Origin: Eubacterium callanderi
GTDB lineage: Bacteria; Bacillota; Clostridia; Eubacteriales; Eubacteriaceae
Reading direction: 5' to 3'
Assembly (NCBI RefSeq): GCF_900142645.1
Contig: NZ_FRBP01000017.1
Span: forward strand, 62,001-126,000
Length of the DNA: 64,000 bases
Shown here piece after piece: positions 27,664-36,952 of the stretch. Positions within the stretch are counted from its first letter, which is position 1. The number at the start of each line of letters is the position of its first letter. Under the pieces are notes generated by a model. It was given only the letters and a program-made list of their open reading frames with translations, ran no database searches and was not told where the DNA came from. Made by a program: the position numbers and the translations under genes.

Positions 27664-29322
27664 ATGAGATCAAAAAGATTTGAAGCGTTAGATGCTCGTC
27701 CGGTTAAAAAGGACGGTTTCGTAAAAGAATGGCCTGAAGTAGGTCTTATTGCAATGAATAACCCCGGAGATCCTACTCCGAGCTTGAAAATTGAAAATGG
27801 CGTTATCGTAGAAATGGACGGTAAGGCAAGAGCAGAATTCGATATGCTCGATACCTTCATCGCAAACTACGGTATCCGTACAGAAAAAGCACAGGAATAC
27901 ATGGCAATGGATTCTCTGGAAATTGCTCGTATGCTTTGTGATATCAACGTACCAAGAGCAACTGTTGTAGACATTACTACTTCCATTACTCCTGCTAAAA
28001 TTACCGAAGTTTTAGGTAACATGACAGTACTGGAAATGATGATGGCACAGACAAAAATGCGTGCCCGCTTAATGCCTTCTAACCAGTGCCACGTTACCAA
28101 CGTTAAAGATAACATGGTTCAGATCGCGTGTGACGCTGCTGAAGCTGCTATCCGTGGTTTCGACGAAATGGAAACAACCGTTGGTATCGCTCGTTACGCT
28201 CCTTTCAACGCCTTAGCGATCATGGTTGGCGCAAATGTTGGCCGTCCTGGTATCTTAACACAGTGTGCTGTTGAAGAAGCGACCGAACTTGACTTAGGTA
28301 TGAAGGGCTACACCGCTTATGCTGAAACGATTTCTGTATATGGTACAGAACCAGTATTCATGGATGGCGATGATACTCCTTACTCTAAAGCATTCTTAGC
28401 ATCCTGCTACGCTTCCCGTGGCCTTAAGATGCGTTTTACATCCGGTTCCGGTTCTGAAGTACAGATGGGTTATGCCGAAGGTAAATCCATGTTATACTTG
28501 GAAGCCCGCTGCTTATATGTAACAAAAGGCGCTGGCGTTCAGGGTACTCAGAATGGTTCCGTATCTTGTATCGGTGTACCTGCCGGTGTACCTGGCGGTA
28601 TCCGTGAAGTATTGGCTGAAAACTTATTAGCAGCATGTTTAGACCTTGAATGTGCTTCTTCTAATGACCAGACCTTCACCCACTCAGACCTTCGTAGAGT
28701 TGCTCGTTCATTAATGCAGATGGTACCAGGTACGGACTATATCTGTTCTGGTTACTCTTCTACACCAAACTACGACAACATGTTCGCAGGTTCTAACTGG
28801 GATGCTGAAGACTATGATGACTGGAACGTAATCCAGCGTGACCTTAAGATCGACGCCGGCTTACAGCCAGCTGATGAAGATACTGTTGTTGCTGCCCGTG
28901 CAAAAGCTGCCCGTGCTATGCAGGTTATCTTCCGTGAATTAGGCTTACCGGAAATCACCGATGAAGAAGTTGAAGCTGGTACATACGCTAACGGTTCTCA
29001 GGATATGCCTGACCGTGACGTAGTTGCTGACCTGAAAGCTGCTGAAGACTTAGTAAACCGCGCAACCGCTGTTGACTTCGTTAAAGCATTAGACCGCGGC
29101 GGCATGAGAGATGTTGCTGAATCTATCTTCAACATTCAGTTACAGAAATGTGCTGGTGACTACTTACACACCGCTTCTATGATCACATCTGACTGGGAAG
29201 TTGTTTCTGCAGTTAACTACATGAATGACTACCATGGTCCAATGACTGGTTATGTAATCAGTGATGAAAGATGGAAAGAAATTCAGGATATTCCATGGGC
29301 TGTTGACCCAGCCAGCATTTAA
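27664..29322 (+). CDS. pduC: B12-dependent propanediol/glycerol dehydratase, large subunit
   Basis: A 552-residue TIM-barrel subunit of adenosylcobalamin-dependent diol dehydratase, which turns 1,2-propanediol into propionaldehyde (or glycerol into 3-hydroxypropionaldehyde). The start MRSKRFEAL is the conserved family start; ATG 27664 is seven bases after AGGAGG, whereas the in-frame ATG 27658 is too close. The length agrees with Pdu and Dha enzymes, and the core EGKSMLYLEARCLYVT region is intact. Sequence alone does not separate diol from glycerol dehydratase. It works with the next two genes and the reactivase. Confidence 0.96.
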   Translation: MRSKRFEALDARPVKKDGFVKEWPEVGLIAMNNPGDPTPSLKIENGVIVEMDGKARAEFDMLDTFIANYGIRTEKAQEYMAMDSLEIARMLCDINVPRATVVDITTSITPAKITEVLGNMTVLEMMMAQTKMRARLMPSNQCHVTNVKDNMVQIACDAAEAAIRGFDEMETTVGIARYAPFNALAIMVGANVGRPGILTQCAVEEATELDLGMKGYTAYAETISVYGTEPVFMDGDDTPYSKAFLASCYASRGLKMRFTSGSGSEVQMGYAEGKSMLYLEARCLYVTKGAGVQGTQNGSVSCIGVPAGVPGGIREVLAENLLAACLDLECASSNDQTFTHSDLRRVARSLMQMVPGTDYICSGYSSTPNYDNMFAGSNWDAEDYDDWNVIQRDLKIDAGLQPADEDTVVAARAKAARAMQVIFRELGLPEITDEEVEAGTYANGSQDMPDRDVVADLKAAEDLVNRATAVDFVKALDRGGMRDVAESIFNIQLQKCAGDYLHTASMITSDWEVVSAVNYMNDYHGPMTGYVISDERWKEIQDIPWAVDPASI

Positions 29323-29340
29323 GGAAAGGGGTGTAGTAGA

Positions 29341-30012
29341 ATGGCTATTAATGAACAAATGTTAAAAAGTATCATCGAAGATGTTTTAAATGAAATGAGC
29401 GGCGCTGCTCCTGCATGCGATGCTGCTCCTGCTGCTCCGGCTGCTTCTGCCGCTGCTGCTGCAGGTTCTGTTGAATTAACTCCAGTAGGGGATGTTCAGC
29501 AGGGCGTTGCTGCTGACGAAGTTCTGATTGGTTTAGCTCCAGCTTTTGCTGAATTCCAGACAGAAAATATTGTTGGCGTACCTCATGATAAAATCTTAAA
29601 AGAAATTATTGCCGGTATCGAAGAAGAAGGTTTAAAAGCTCGTGTTATCAAAGTATACAGAAGCTCCGACGTTGCTGTATGCGGACATGACGCTGCTGAA
29701 CTGAGTGGTTCTGGCGTTGCTGTTGGCTTACAGTCAAAAGGCACCTGCTTAATCCACCAGAAAGATTTACCACAGTTATCTAACTTGGAATTATTCTCTC
29801 AGGCTCCTTTGATCGATTTAGACACCTATCGTGCCATCGGTAAAAATGCTGCTAAATATGCTAAAGGCGAAAGCCCGGCTCCAGTTCCGGTTCGTAATGA
29901 CCAGATGGCTCGTCCTGCTTATCAGGCTAAAGCTGCTCTGTTACACATTAAAGAAACAGAACATGTTGTGCCAGGTAAGAAACCTGTAGAAATGAAAGTT
30001 ACATTCAAATAG
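29341..30012 (+). CDS. pduD: Propanediol dehydratase, medium subunit
   Basis: A 223-residue subunit of the diol dehydratase. The N-terminal 20 residues ([14 protein letters not shown]) are an amphipathic helix of the encapsulation-peptide type, joined by an Ala/Pro-rich linker (about 21-42) to the catalytic body. This is the arrangement that targets PduCDE to the lumen. RBS AAAGGGG lies upstream. It is 18 bases after pduC. Confidence 0.95.
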   Translation: MAINEQMLKSIIEDVLNEMSGAAPACDAAPAAPAASAAAAAGSVELTPVGDVQQGVAADEVLIGLAPAFAEFQTENIVGVPHDKILKEIIAGIEEEGLKARVIKVYRSSDVAVCGHDAAELSGSGVAVGLQSKGTCLIHQKDLPQLSNLELFSQAPLIDLDTYRAIGKNAAKYAKGESPAPVPVRNDQMARPAYQAKAALLHIKETEHVVPGKKPVEMKVTFK

Positions 30013-30024
30013 GAGGTGGATAGA

Positions 30025-30534
30025 ATGACTCAAGAACAAATGTTAGAACAGATCGTTAAACAAGTTATGGCGTCTATGTCAGCTGCACCAGCTGAAGCAC
30101 CTTCTTGTGCTTGTGGCGACAAAGTTACAAAAGATGATTACCCAATCGGTGATAAGAGACCAGAATTAATTATCTCTGCTACTGGCAAACAGTACAAAGA
30201 ATTAACACTGGATAAATTATTAGCTGGTGAATTAACCGCTGAAGATTTAAGAATCAGACCAGAAACTCTGGAATTACAGGCTCAGGTAGCTGAATCTGTA
30301 CATCGTGATGCATTCGCAGGCAACTTAAGAAGAGCTGCTGAATTGATCGCTGTTCCAGATGCTCGTTTGCTTGAAATCTACAATGCACTGAGACCTTACA
30401 AATCTACTAAAGATGAACTGTTAGCTATCTCAGAAGAACTGAAAACTCAGTACAATGCACCTATCTCTGCAGCTTTAGTAGCAGAAGCCGCTGAAGTTTA
30501 CTATGTAAGAAAGAGATCTAAAGAATTTAAGTAA
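30025..30534 (+). CDS. pduE: Propanediol dehydratase, small subunit
   Basis: A 169-residue subunit completing the dehydratase. It also opens with an amphipathic helix (MLEQIVKQVMASMS) and a short Ala/Pro linker, so like PduD it carries a probable encapsulation peptide. I chose ATG 30025, eight bases after AGGAGG; GTG at 30016 is in frame but lies inside the binding site. Confidence 0.95.
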   Translation: MTQEQMLEQIVKQVMASMSAAPAEAPSCACGDKVTKDDYPIGDKRPELIISATGKQYKELTLDKLLAGELTAEDLRIRPETLELQAQVAESVHRDAFAGNLRRAAELIAVPDARLLEIYNALRPYKSTKDELLAISEELKTQYNAPISAALVAEAAEVYYVRKRSKEFK

Positions 30535-30572
30535 ACACAACATAATCCAGGAAATTGTTTGGAGGAAGCGAT

Positions 30573-32387
30573 ATGATTATTGCAGGTATTGATATTGGTA
30601 ATGCAAGTACCGAAACGGCGCTTGCCCGATATACTGACGGAAAACCTGAGTTCCTGAGCAGTGGCATCGTTAGTACCACTGGTATGAAAGGGACACGTCA
30701 AAATATTCATGGAGTGTTCGCCTCTCTAAAACAAGCCCTAGAAAAAGCAAACTTAACTGTTGATAATGTTGATTTAATTAGAATCAATGAAGCCGCTCCA
30801 GTTATTGGTGATGTGGCTATGGAAACTATTACTGAGACAATTATTACAGAATCAACCATGATCGGTCACAATCCTTCCACACCGGGAGGATTGGGGACCG
30901 GCGTTGGTGTTACTGTAAACATAAGGGAAATTAATAGTGTTAAAAAAGGCGACTCGGTTATTGTCATCATTCCGCGTGAAGTTGACTTTGAGAGTTCCTC
31001 CAGCATTATTAATCAGGCCGTTGCAAACGGCATTTTTGTAAATGGTGCCATTGTCCAGCGTGATGATGGCGTTTTAATTAATAACCGTTTGAACAAACAG
31101 ATCCCGATTGTCGATGAAGTTTCTTTAATTGATAAGGTTCCGCTTGGAATGCGTGCTGCTGTAGAAGTAGCAGCTCCAGGAGCCGTTGTTGAACAATTAT
31201 CCAATCCTTATGGGATTGCAACAGTCTTCGATTTATCCTCAGATGAAACCAAACAAGTTGTTCCTGTATCAAGAGCCTTGATCGGGAACCGTTCTGCCGT
31301 TGTCATCAAAACACCAGCAGGGGACGTTAAAGAACGTAAAATCCCAGCTGGTAAAATCATTATCCAGGGCGAACATAAAAAAGCCGAAGTTAATGTTGAT
31401 GAAGGCGCGGAAATCATCATGGATGCAATCCGAAGCGTTGCGCCTGTCGAAGATGTTAAGGGGGAAGCCGGGACAAACGCCGGCGGTATGCTCGAAAAGG
31501 TAAGACAGGTTATGTCAAACCTGACTGAACAGAATCCTCAAAACATCAAAATTCAGGATTTATTAGCTGTTGACACCTTTGTGCCTCAGAGCGTAAAGGG
31601 TGGTATGGCCGACGAATTTTCCATGGAAAATGCCGTTGGTATCGCCGCGATGGTTAAGGCTGATAAATTACAGATGAACATGATTGCTGAAGTTCTTGAA
31701 AAAGAACTGAACGTTAAGGTTGAAGTCGGCGGTGTTGAAGCTGACATGGCGATCCGCGGTGCGTTAACCACCCCGGGGAGCAATAAACCGCTCGCGATCA
31801 TTGACATGGGCGCAGGATCGACAGATGCTGCTATTATTAACAGGGCTGGCGAAATACATTCTATTCATCTGGCAGGCGCTGGTAACATGGTCACCATGCT
31901 TATCGGTTCAGAACTTGGTTTCGAGGACTCAGGTCTGGCAGAAGATATTAAAAAATATCCTTTAGCAAAGGTAGAAAGCTTATTCCATATTCGTCATGAA
32001 GATGGAACTGTTCAATTTTTTGATGAACCATTAGATCCGAGATCATTTGCACGTGTCGTTATTCTGACACCAAGTGGCATGGTTCCGATTCCAGGAAACC
32101 ATTCGCTGGAAAGAATCCGTACTGTGCGCCGAGAAGCAAAAACCAAAGTTTTTGTTGTCAACGCGATTCGTTCATTGGAACGCGTCAGCCCAACTGGTAA
32201 TGTAAGAGACATCGAGTTTGTTACATTGGTCGGTGGCTCTGCGCTCGACTTCGAGATTCCGCAGCTGGTAACGGATGCTTTATCAAAATTCAGTATTGTA
32301 GCAGGTAGAGCAAATATAAGAAGTGTAGAAGGTCCAAGAAACGCAGTTGCCACCGGATTAGTACTTGCGTACGGCGAAGGTGAATAA
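30573..32387 (+). CDS. pduG: Diol dehydratase reactivase, large subunit
   Basis: A 604-residue chaperone-like ATPase of the DdrA/PduG family, which swaps damaged cobalamin out of the dehydratase. The N-terminal actin-like ATPase motif GIDIGNASTETA and the conserved NPSTPGGLGTG block are seen, with a second phosphate-binding loop IDMGAGSTDAA. ATG 30573 follows GGAGGAAG; the frame is open a little further up, without a better start. The stop lies two bases before pduH. Confidence 0.95.
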   Translation: MIIAGIDIGNASTETALARYTDGKPEFLSSGIVSTTGMKGTRQNIHGVFASLKQALEKANLTVDNVDLIRINEAAPVIGDVAMETITETIITESTMIGHNPSTPGGLGTGVGVTVNIREINSVKKGDSVIVIIPREVDFESSSSIINQAVANGIFVNGAIVQRDDGVLINNRLNKQIPIVDEVSLIDKVPLGMRAAVEVAAPGAVVEQLSNPYGIATVFDLSSDETKQVVPVSRALIGNRSAVVIKTPAGDVKERKIPAGKIIIQGEHKKAEVNVDEGAEIIMDAIRSVAPVEDVKGEAGTNAGGMLEKVRQVMSNLTEQNPQNIKIQDLLAVDTFVPQSVKGGMADEFSMENAVGIAAMVKADKLQMNMIAEVLEKELNVKVEVGGVEADMAIRGALTTPGSNKPLAIIDMGAGSTDAAIINRAGEIHSIHLAGAGNMVTMLIGSELGFEDSGLAEDIKKYPLAKVESLFHIRHEDGTVQFFDEPLDPRSFARVVILTPSGMVPIPGNHSLERIRTVRREAKTKVFVVNAIRSLERVSPTGNVRDIEFVTLVGGSALDFEIPQLVTDALSKFSIVAGRANIRSVEGPRNAVATGLVLAYGEGE

Positions 32388-32388
32388 C

Positions 32389-32754
32389 ATGAACGTGAAC
32401 TTCGAAGCTCCAAAACCAGAAATAAAGGTTTATTACAATAAAAACTCTGTCAATAAAAGCATTGTCACACAGGTTTTATTAGGCATCGAAGAAGAAGGTT
32501 TACCTTATTCTCTTGAAGAAAAGAACAACAATGACGGCGTTGAGCTGGCTTACAAAGCGGCTGAGGTCTCACATCTCGGTGTGGGCATCGGTATCGGCGA
32601 CAGTATTGTTTTACATTACATTAAGCTGAAAGAAAACGCTCCGCTGTTTTCAGTCTGTCTTCAGGATGATGAGAATACCCTCAGAGCCATTGGCGCAAAT
32701 GCGGCCAGACTTGTAAAACGAATGCCTTTTAAAGACATTGGCAGTGCTAAATAG
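32389..32754 (+). CDS. pduH: Diol dehydratase reactivase, small subunit
   Basis: A 121-residue partner of PduG, homologous to the dehydratase medium subunit fold (IEEEGLPYS and VGIGIGDSIVLHY blocks). It begins one base after the pduG stop, with GAAGGTG as binding site, so translation is coupled. Confidence 0.93.
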   Translation: MNVNFEAPKPEIKVYYNKNSVNKSIVTQVLLGIEEEGLPYSLEEKNNNDGVELAYKAAEVSHLGVGIGIGDSIVLHYIKLKENAPLFSVCLQDDENTLRAIGANAARLVKRMPFKDIGSAK

Positions 32755-32769
32755 TGAGGGGGGATTTAT

Positions 32770-33216
32770 TTGAGACAAGCATTAGGGTTGATTGAAGCGA
32801 TTGGGCTGGCAACAGCCATTGAAGCCACTGATGCTGCTGTGAAATCAGCAAATGTCGAGTTGCTTGGGTTAGAATCCGCTAAAGGCGACGGTATGCATAC
32901 CATTAAAGTTGTTGGCGACGTAGGTGCCGTTAAAGCTGCTGTTGAAGCGGCGACGGCGGCCTGTGCCAAAGGCCGCGGTGTCTTTAGTACAAAAGTGATT
33001 GCACGTCCGGCCGATGGGCTTGGACCGATGATCTATAACAACCAGACAATGGGCTTTGATCCGGAACAGGATCGCGATCGGATGGAACTGGACTCTTACT
33101 GGGTTTTTAACAAGTATGACCAGAAAAAACCGACAACCGCAGTGGAAAAAACACTGACGCCTATTTCTGAAGAAAAAGATGAAGCAGTCGAAGAACAACC
33201 GACAGAAGAAGAATAA
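32770..33216 (+). CDS. BMC shell protein with an acidic C-terminal extension (PduK-like)
   Basis: A 148-residue protein: a single BMC domain at residues 1-88, with pore loop SAKGDG, then an extension ending in a Glu-rich tail (EEKDEAVEEQPTEEE). The layout resembles PduK, although the extension lacks the clustered cysteines of the enteric protein. Start TTG 32770 has GGGGGG upstream. The pore loop has Asp and Gly where the first shell protein has Ile-Gly-Ser-Gly, so it may pass a different solute. Confidence 0.88.
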   Translation: MRQALGLIEAIGLATAIEATDAAVKSANVELLGLESAKGDGMHTIKVVGDVGAVKAAVEAATAACAKGRGVFSTKVIARPADGLGPMIYNNQTMGFDPEQDRDRMELDSYWVFNKYDQKKPTTAVEKTLTPISEEKDEAVEEQPTEEE

Positions 33217-33264
33217 TCCTTGCGAACAGCAGATCCATAGATCTTAAAGAAAAGGTGTAAGCGA

Positions 33265-33924
33265 ATGAATGATATTGAAAGAAAAGTGATTGAAGAGATT
33301 GTCATCAACACTGTCAAGAAATTAATGGCAGAAAAAGACGCTCCCAATCGCGTGCCGTTGGGCGTTTCCAATAAACATCTTCACTTGACACAGGAACATG
33401 TCGAAATATTATTCGGCAAAGGACATCAGCTTACAAACTTGAAAGATGTTAAACAGCCTGGTCAGTTTGCATGTGAAGAATGTGTAAAAATCATTGGACC
33501 CAAAGGTGAATTTCCTAAAGTTAGAGTTTTAGGACCAGCAAGAAGCGAAACCCAGATTGAACTTTCAATGACCGATGCACGAACATTAGGTGTGAATGTA
33601 CCGATTCGTGAATCCGGAAAACTGGAAGGAACACCGGGACTTATTCTGGAAGGACCGTGCGGACGTGTTGAACTGGATCATGGTGCCATTGCGGCACTGC
33701 GTCACATTCACATGACTCCGGACATTGCAGAACAGCTGGGACTGAAGGATGGCGATTGTGTAGGTGTGGAAAGCAGTGGGCTGCGTCCTACTCTTTTCCG
33801 TGATGTGTTGGTACGTGTATCACCGAAATATGCTTATGAAATGCATATTGATACCGATGAAGCCAATGCTGCCGGACTTAAAAATAATGACATTTTAAAA
33901 ATTGTTAAAAAGCAGGAGAAATAA
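33265..33924 (+). CDS. pduL: Phosphate propanoyltransferase PduL
   Basis: A 219-residue enzyme that converts acyl-CoA and phosphate to acyl-phosphate and CoA, recycling CoA inside the compartment. It has an N-terminal amphipathic encapsulation helix (VIEEIVINTVKKLMAE, residues 6-22) followed by two PduL domains with zinc-binding His (VSNKHLHLT and HIHMTP). ATG 33265 follows AAAGGTG. The stop overlaps the start of the EutJ-like gene (TAATG). Confidence 0.95.
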   Translation: MNDIERKVIEEIVINTVKKLMAEKDAPNRVPLGVSNKHLHLTQEHVEILFGKGHQLTNLKDVKQPGQFACEECVKIIGPKGEFPKVRVLGPARSETQIELSMTDARTLGVNVPIRESGKLEGTPGLILEGPCGRVELDHGAIAALRHIHMTPDIAEQLGLKDGDCVGVESSGLRPTLFRDVLVRVSPKYAYEMHIDTDEANAAGLKNNDILKIVKKQEK

Positions 33925-34748
33925 TGGACTGGAAGAGCGGTAATGACACGATACTAGAGTTTAATGAACTGATCAAAGCCAAAAGAGCAAACCCTTATCA
34001 GGGTAACCTGAAGGTTGGCGTCGACCTTGGTACAGCCAATATCGTTGTAGCTGTTGTTGACGAAAATAACCGTCCGGTAGCAGGCGCTACCCAGGGCGCT
34101 CACGTTGTAAGAGACGGGATCGTCGTGGATTATCTCGGAGCGGTGAACATCGTCAGAACATTAAAATCCGAAGTCGAAAAAATTATTGGTGTTGATTTAA
34201 CGTATGCCAATGCCGCAACCGCTATCCCACCTGGAATTTTGGAAGGAAATACTAAGATTATTTCCAATGTTGTGGATTCAGCTGATTTTACCGTTACCAA
34301 TGTGGTCGATGAACCGACGGCGGCCGCAACCGTTTTGGGAATCCAGAACGGAGCTGTTGTAGACGTTGGGGGTGGTACCACCGGTATCAGTATTTTGAAA
34401 AATGGTGAAGTCATTTTTACAGCCGATGAGGCAACTGGCGGGACGCATATGAGTCTTGTCATCGCAGGCGCTTATCATATCAGCTTTGAAGAAGCAGAAG
34501 AAATGAAAAAGCATGAAGACCAGCGGAAGATATTTCCAGTCATTAAACCAGTTGTGGAAAAGATGGCGTCAATTGTCCATCGTTTTATCCAGGGCTATGA
34601 TGTCGACACCATTTATGTGGTCGGCGGGGCCTGTGTTTTTGATAAATTTGAACAGGTTTTTGAAAAAGAAATCGGCATCAAAACAGTAAAACCCGTAGAA
34701 CCTTTGTTGGTAACTCCTTTAGGGATAGCCTTTAATTGTCAAAGGTAA
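33924..34748 (+). CDS. EutJ-like Hsp70/actin-fold protein
   Basis: A 274-residue protein of the EutJ family, with actin/Hsp70-type ATP-binding motifs (GVDLGTANI near residue 30, DVGGGTTG near 150, VVGGACVFD near 235). Its role is unknown; a chaperone-like function for microcompartment enzymes or assembly is often proposed. It overlaps pduL by one base. The substrate-binding half of Hsp70 is absent, as is usual for the family. Confidence 0.9.
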   Translation: MDWKSGNDTILEFNELIKAKRANPYQGNLKVGVDLGTANIVVAVVDENNRPVAGATQGAHVVRDGIVVDYLGAVNIVRTLKSEVEKIIGVDLTYANAATAIPPGILEGNTKIISNVVDSADFTVTNVVDEPTAAATVLGIQNGAVVDVGGGTTGISILKNGEVIFTADEATGGTHMSLVIAGAYHISFEEAEEMKKHEDQRKIFPVIKPVVEKMASIVHRFIQGYDVDTIYVVGGACVFDKFEQVFEKEIGIKTVKPVEPLLVTPLGIAFNCQR

Positions 34749-34766
34749 GGAATGTGGTGATATAAT

Positions 34767-35603
34767 TTGGACTTAAAAGATTTGATTAACAGTGAAGCCT
34801 TTATGGATGTTTTTATCCAGAAGGTTGTCGAAGAAGTCATCAAAAGAATAAAAAATAAACCTAAAACAGCGCTGGTTGTTTTTTCCGGTGCGGCGATTGG
34901 GTTTAAACAGGCAATGGATTCACTGGTCAAGTTAAAAAATGATGGTTGGCAATTAAAGGTTTTCCTTTCGGATGAGGCGATGAACGTATTCACTCCGAGC
35001 TATATACAGGAAACCTTAGGCTTAGACACCATTTATAACAGTGGTTCCAAGGTAGCCCAAAAAGAACTTTACGGTGAAGTTGATCAAATCATTATTGCAG
35101 CGACAACTGTTAATACCGCAGCAAAGGTTGCTCACGGTATTTGTGATAATGAAATGCTCACCCTCATCAACCACGGGATTATGGCCGGAACACCAGTTGT
35201 TTGTGCGATCAATGGCGCATGTCCGGATGACAGCGTCAGAGCCCAGCTGGGAATGGGAAAATCCCCACAAGGCTACCGTGAGTTACTGAGAAATAACCTC
35301 AAGGCTTTAAAAAGTTTTGGAATCAAGCTGGTCAGCTCAGATGAGCTGTATGATGGCTGTGTTGGGAAAGACAGTTGCAAGGACGCGCTTCAGAGCAGCG
35401 CCTGTGCAGCGCCTGCACAGACAGCCAAAGAATCCGATCCCTTTGAACCGGATGATGGCATGATTGCAAAACGTATCATCAGCCGGGGCGATGTATTATT
35501 ACACCGCAACAGCAAAGTGATCAAAGTGCCTGCGGACGCTATCATTACAGAGTATGCTAAGGAAGCAATCGCTACCCTTGGTCTTCGTGTAGAAAAGATA
35601 TAG
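34767..35603 (+). CDS. Microcompartment-associated flavoprotein
   Basis: A 278-residue protein. Residues 5-30 form an amphipathic helix (EAFMDVFIQKVVEEVIKRIK) of encapsulation type. A flavoprotein-like (UbiX/CoaC fold) domain follows, with VVFSGAAIGF, AATTVNTAAK and INHGIMAGTPVV. A Cys-containing linker (about 205-225) leads to a C-terminal motif, RGDVLLHRNSKVIKVP-x-AIIT, related to a segment shared by several BMC-linked proteins. It starts at TTG 34767. The reaction is unknown; an internal flavin redox step or cofactor handling is possible, and PduS next door would be a natural partner. Confidence 0.8.
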   Translation: MDLKDLINSEAFMDVFIQKVVEEVIKRIKNKPKTALVVFSGAAIGFKQAMDSLVKLKNDGWQLKVFLSDEAMNVFTPSYIQETLGLDTIYNSGSKVAQKELYGEVDQIIIAATTVNTAAKVAHGICDNEMLTLINHGIMAGTPVVCAINGACPDDSVRAQLGMGKSPQGYRELLRNNLKALKSFGIKLVSSDELYDGCVGKDSCKDALQSSACAAPAQTAKESDPFEPDDGMIAKRIISRGDVLLHRNSKVIKVPADAIITEYAKEAIATLGLRVEKI

Positions 35604-35614
35604 TAGGTGATTGA

Positions 35615-35893
35615 ATGCATTTAGCAAAAGTAGTTGGTAATGTGGTTTCAACCCAGAAGGATTCTAACCTTGTGGGCTGTAAGCTTTTAATTATCAAAAA
35701 AATCAATGAAAACGGGGAGTTTGAAAAATACTCCAGCCAGTCTACTGCCATTGCGGTCGACTCTGTCGGCGCTGGCATTGGTGAAACCGTCATTGTAACG
35801 ACCGGTAGTACGGCCCGTTATGTTTACGGGGATAAACTGGCACCGCTTGATATGACTATCGTTGGAATTGTTGACGAAATTCAAATTGTTTAG
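35615..35893 (+). CDS. pduN: Microcompartment vertex protein (PduN/EutN/CcmL family)
   Basis: A 92-residue protein of the pentameric vertex family, which closes the corners of the shell. Conserved MHLAKVVGNVVSTQK start and the GVDSVGAG-like AVDSVGAGIGETV block are intact. GTAGGTG precedes ATG. It is the only vertex protein in the operon. Confidence 0.95.
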   Translation: MHLAKVVGNVVSTQKDSNLVGCKLLIIKKINENGEFEKYSSQSTAIAVDSVGAGIGETVIVTTGSTARYVYGDKLAPLDMTIVGIVDEIQIV

Positions 35894-35905
35894 TGAGGTA
35901 GAAAT

Positions 35906-36913
35906 ATGCCAAATGTCTATACAAGAGGCGGTGACAAAGGTGAAACCGGTTTGTTTGGCGGTAACCGCACGCCTAAAGATGATATTCGGGTAGAAGCCTA
36001 CGGTACAATGGATGAAGCCAATTCAGCCATTGGCCTGGCCTATTCTTTATCTGAAGACAATGACATCCGCGAAATCCTCCACCATTTACAAGAAAGAATT
36101 TTCGTTTTAGGTGCGGAACTCGCCAGTGATGAAAAGGGGAAGGCAATGTTGAAGGATGGGATTTCCCAGGCAGACATTGACTTTATGGAAGAAAAACTCG
36201 ACTATTACCTTTCCGTTATCGGCCCGCAAAAATCGTTTATTGTACCAGGGAAAAACCCTGTATCCTCAGCCTTGCATCTGGCTCGTACAGTTGTACGGCG
36301 CGGCGAAAGAAGAATTGTGGAGTATACCCACAAGGATCCTGATGTAAGACCGGAGCTGGTGAAATTTGCCAACCGTCTTTCCGATCTGCTTTTCGTTCTC
36401 GCAAGAACTGAAGAATACAACGAAATGGTGAAAGAAGTCGTCAGACGAGTCGTTGAAAAAATAAAAATGGCTGAAGCGCCTTCAGAAGAAGCTCCTGAGG
36501 AAGAGAAAAAAAAAGACTTTTCACTTCTGACAACTGCTAAGAGAATGGGAGCAGCAGCAAGGGTTAAAGCAGAAGAAATGGGTGTGCCTATTGTTTTTTC
36601 CGTTGTTGATGCAGGTGGTAATTTAACGTATTTTGAAAGAATGGAAGATTCCCTGCTTGCCAGTATGGATATTTCAGTTAACAAGGCTTATACAGCCAAT
36701 GCGTTGAAAATGTCTACCGATAAGGTTACCGATCTGGCAAAAGAAGATGGAGCACTCTTTGGAATTCAATTTACTAATGAAGGCCGTATTGTGACCTTCG
36801 GTGGTGGTTATCCACTCATTGTTGAGGGAAAAGTTGTCGGCGGTATCGGCGTTAGCGGCGGTACAGCAGACCAGGATATGGCCATTGCACAAAGCGCATT
36901 AGCTATTTTATAA
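35906..36913 (+). CDS. pduO: Cob(I)alamin adenosyltransferase with GlcG-like domain (PduO type)
   Basis: A 335-residue two-domain protein. Residues 1-175 form the PduO adenosyltransferase that makes adenosylcobalamin (TRGGDKGETGLFGG, YGTMDEANSA, VVRRGERR). A charged linker (about 170-205) contains an amphipathic stretch, NEMVKEVVRRVVEKIKMAEA, resembling the encapsulation helices of the other enzymes but placed internally. Residues 205-335 form a heme-binding GlcG/PduO C-terminal domain. It supplies the coenzyme for PduCDE and for re-adenosylation after PduGH action. It starts 12 bases after pduN. Confidence 0.94.
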   Translation: MPNVYTRGGDKGETGLFGGNRTPKDDIRVEAYGTMDEANSAIGLAYSLSEDNDIREILHHLQERIFVLGAELASDEKGKAMLKDGISQADIDFMEEKLDYYLSVIGPQKSFIVPGKNPVSSALHLARTVVRRGERRIVEYTHKDPDVRPELVKFANRLSDLLFVLARTEEYNEMVKEVVRRVVEKIKMAEAPSEEAPEEEKKKDFSLLTTAKRMGAAARVKAEEMGVPIVFSVVDAGGNLTYFERMEDSLLASMDISVNKAYTANALKMSTDKVTDLAKEDGALFGIQFTNEGRIVTFGGGYPLIVEGKVVGGIGVSGGTADQDMAIAQSALAIL

Positions 36914-36952
36914 AAGAGAAGATTTAATAGAGGAATCCAGGAGGAAATCTGT

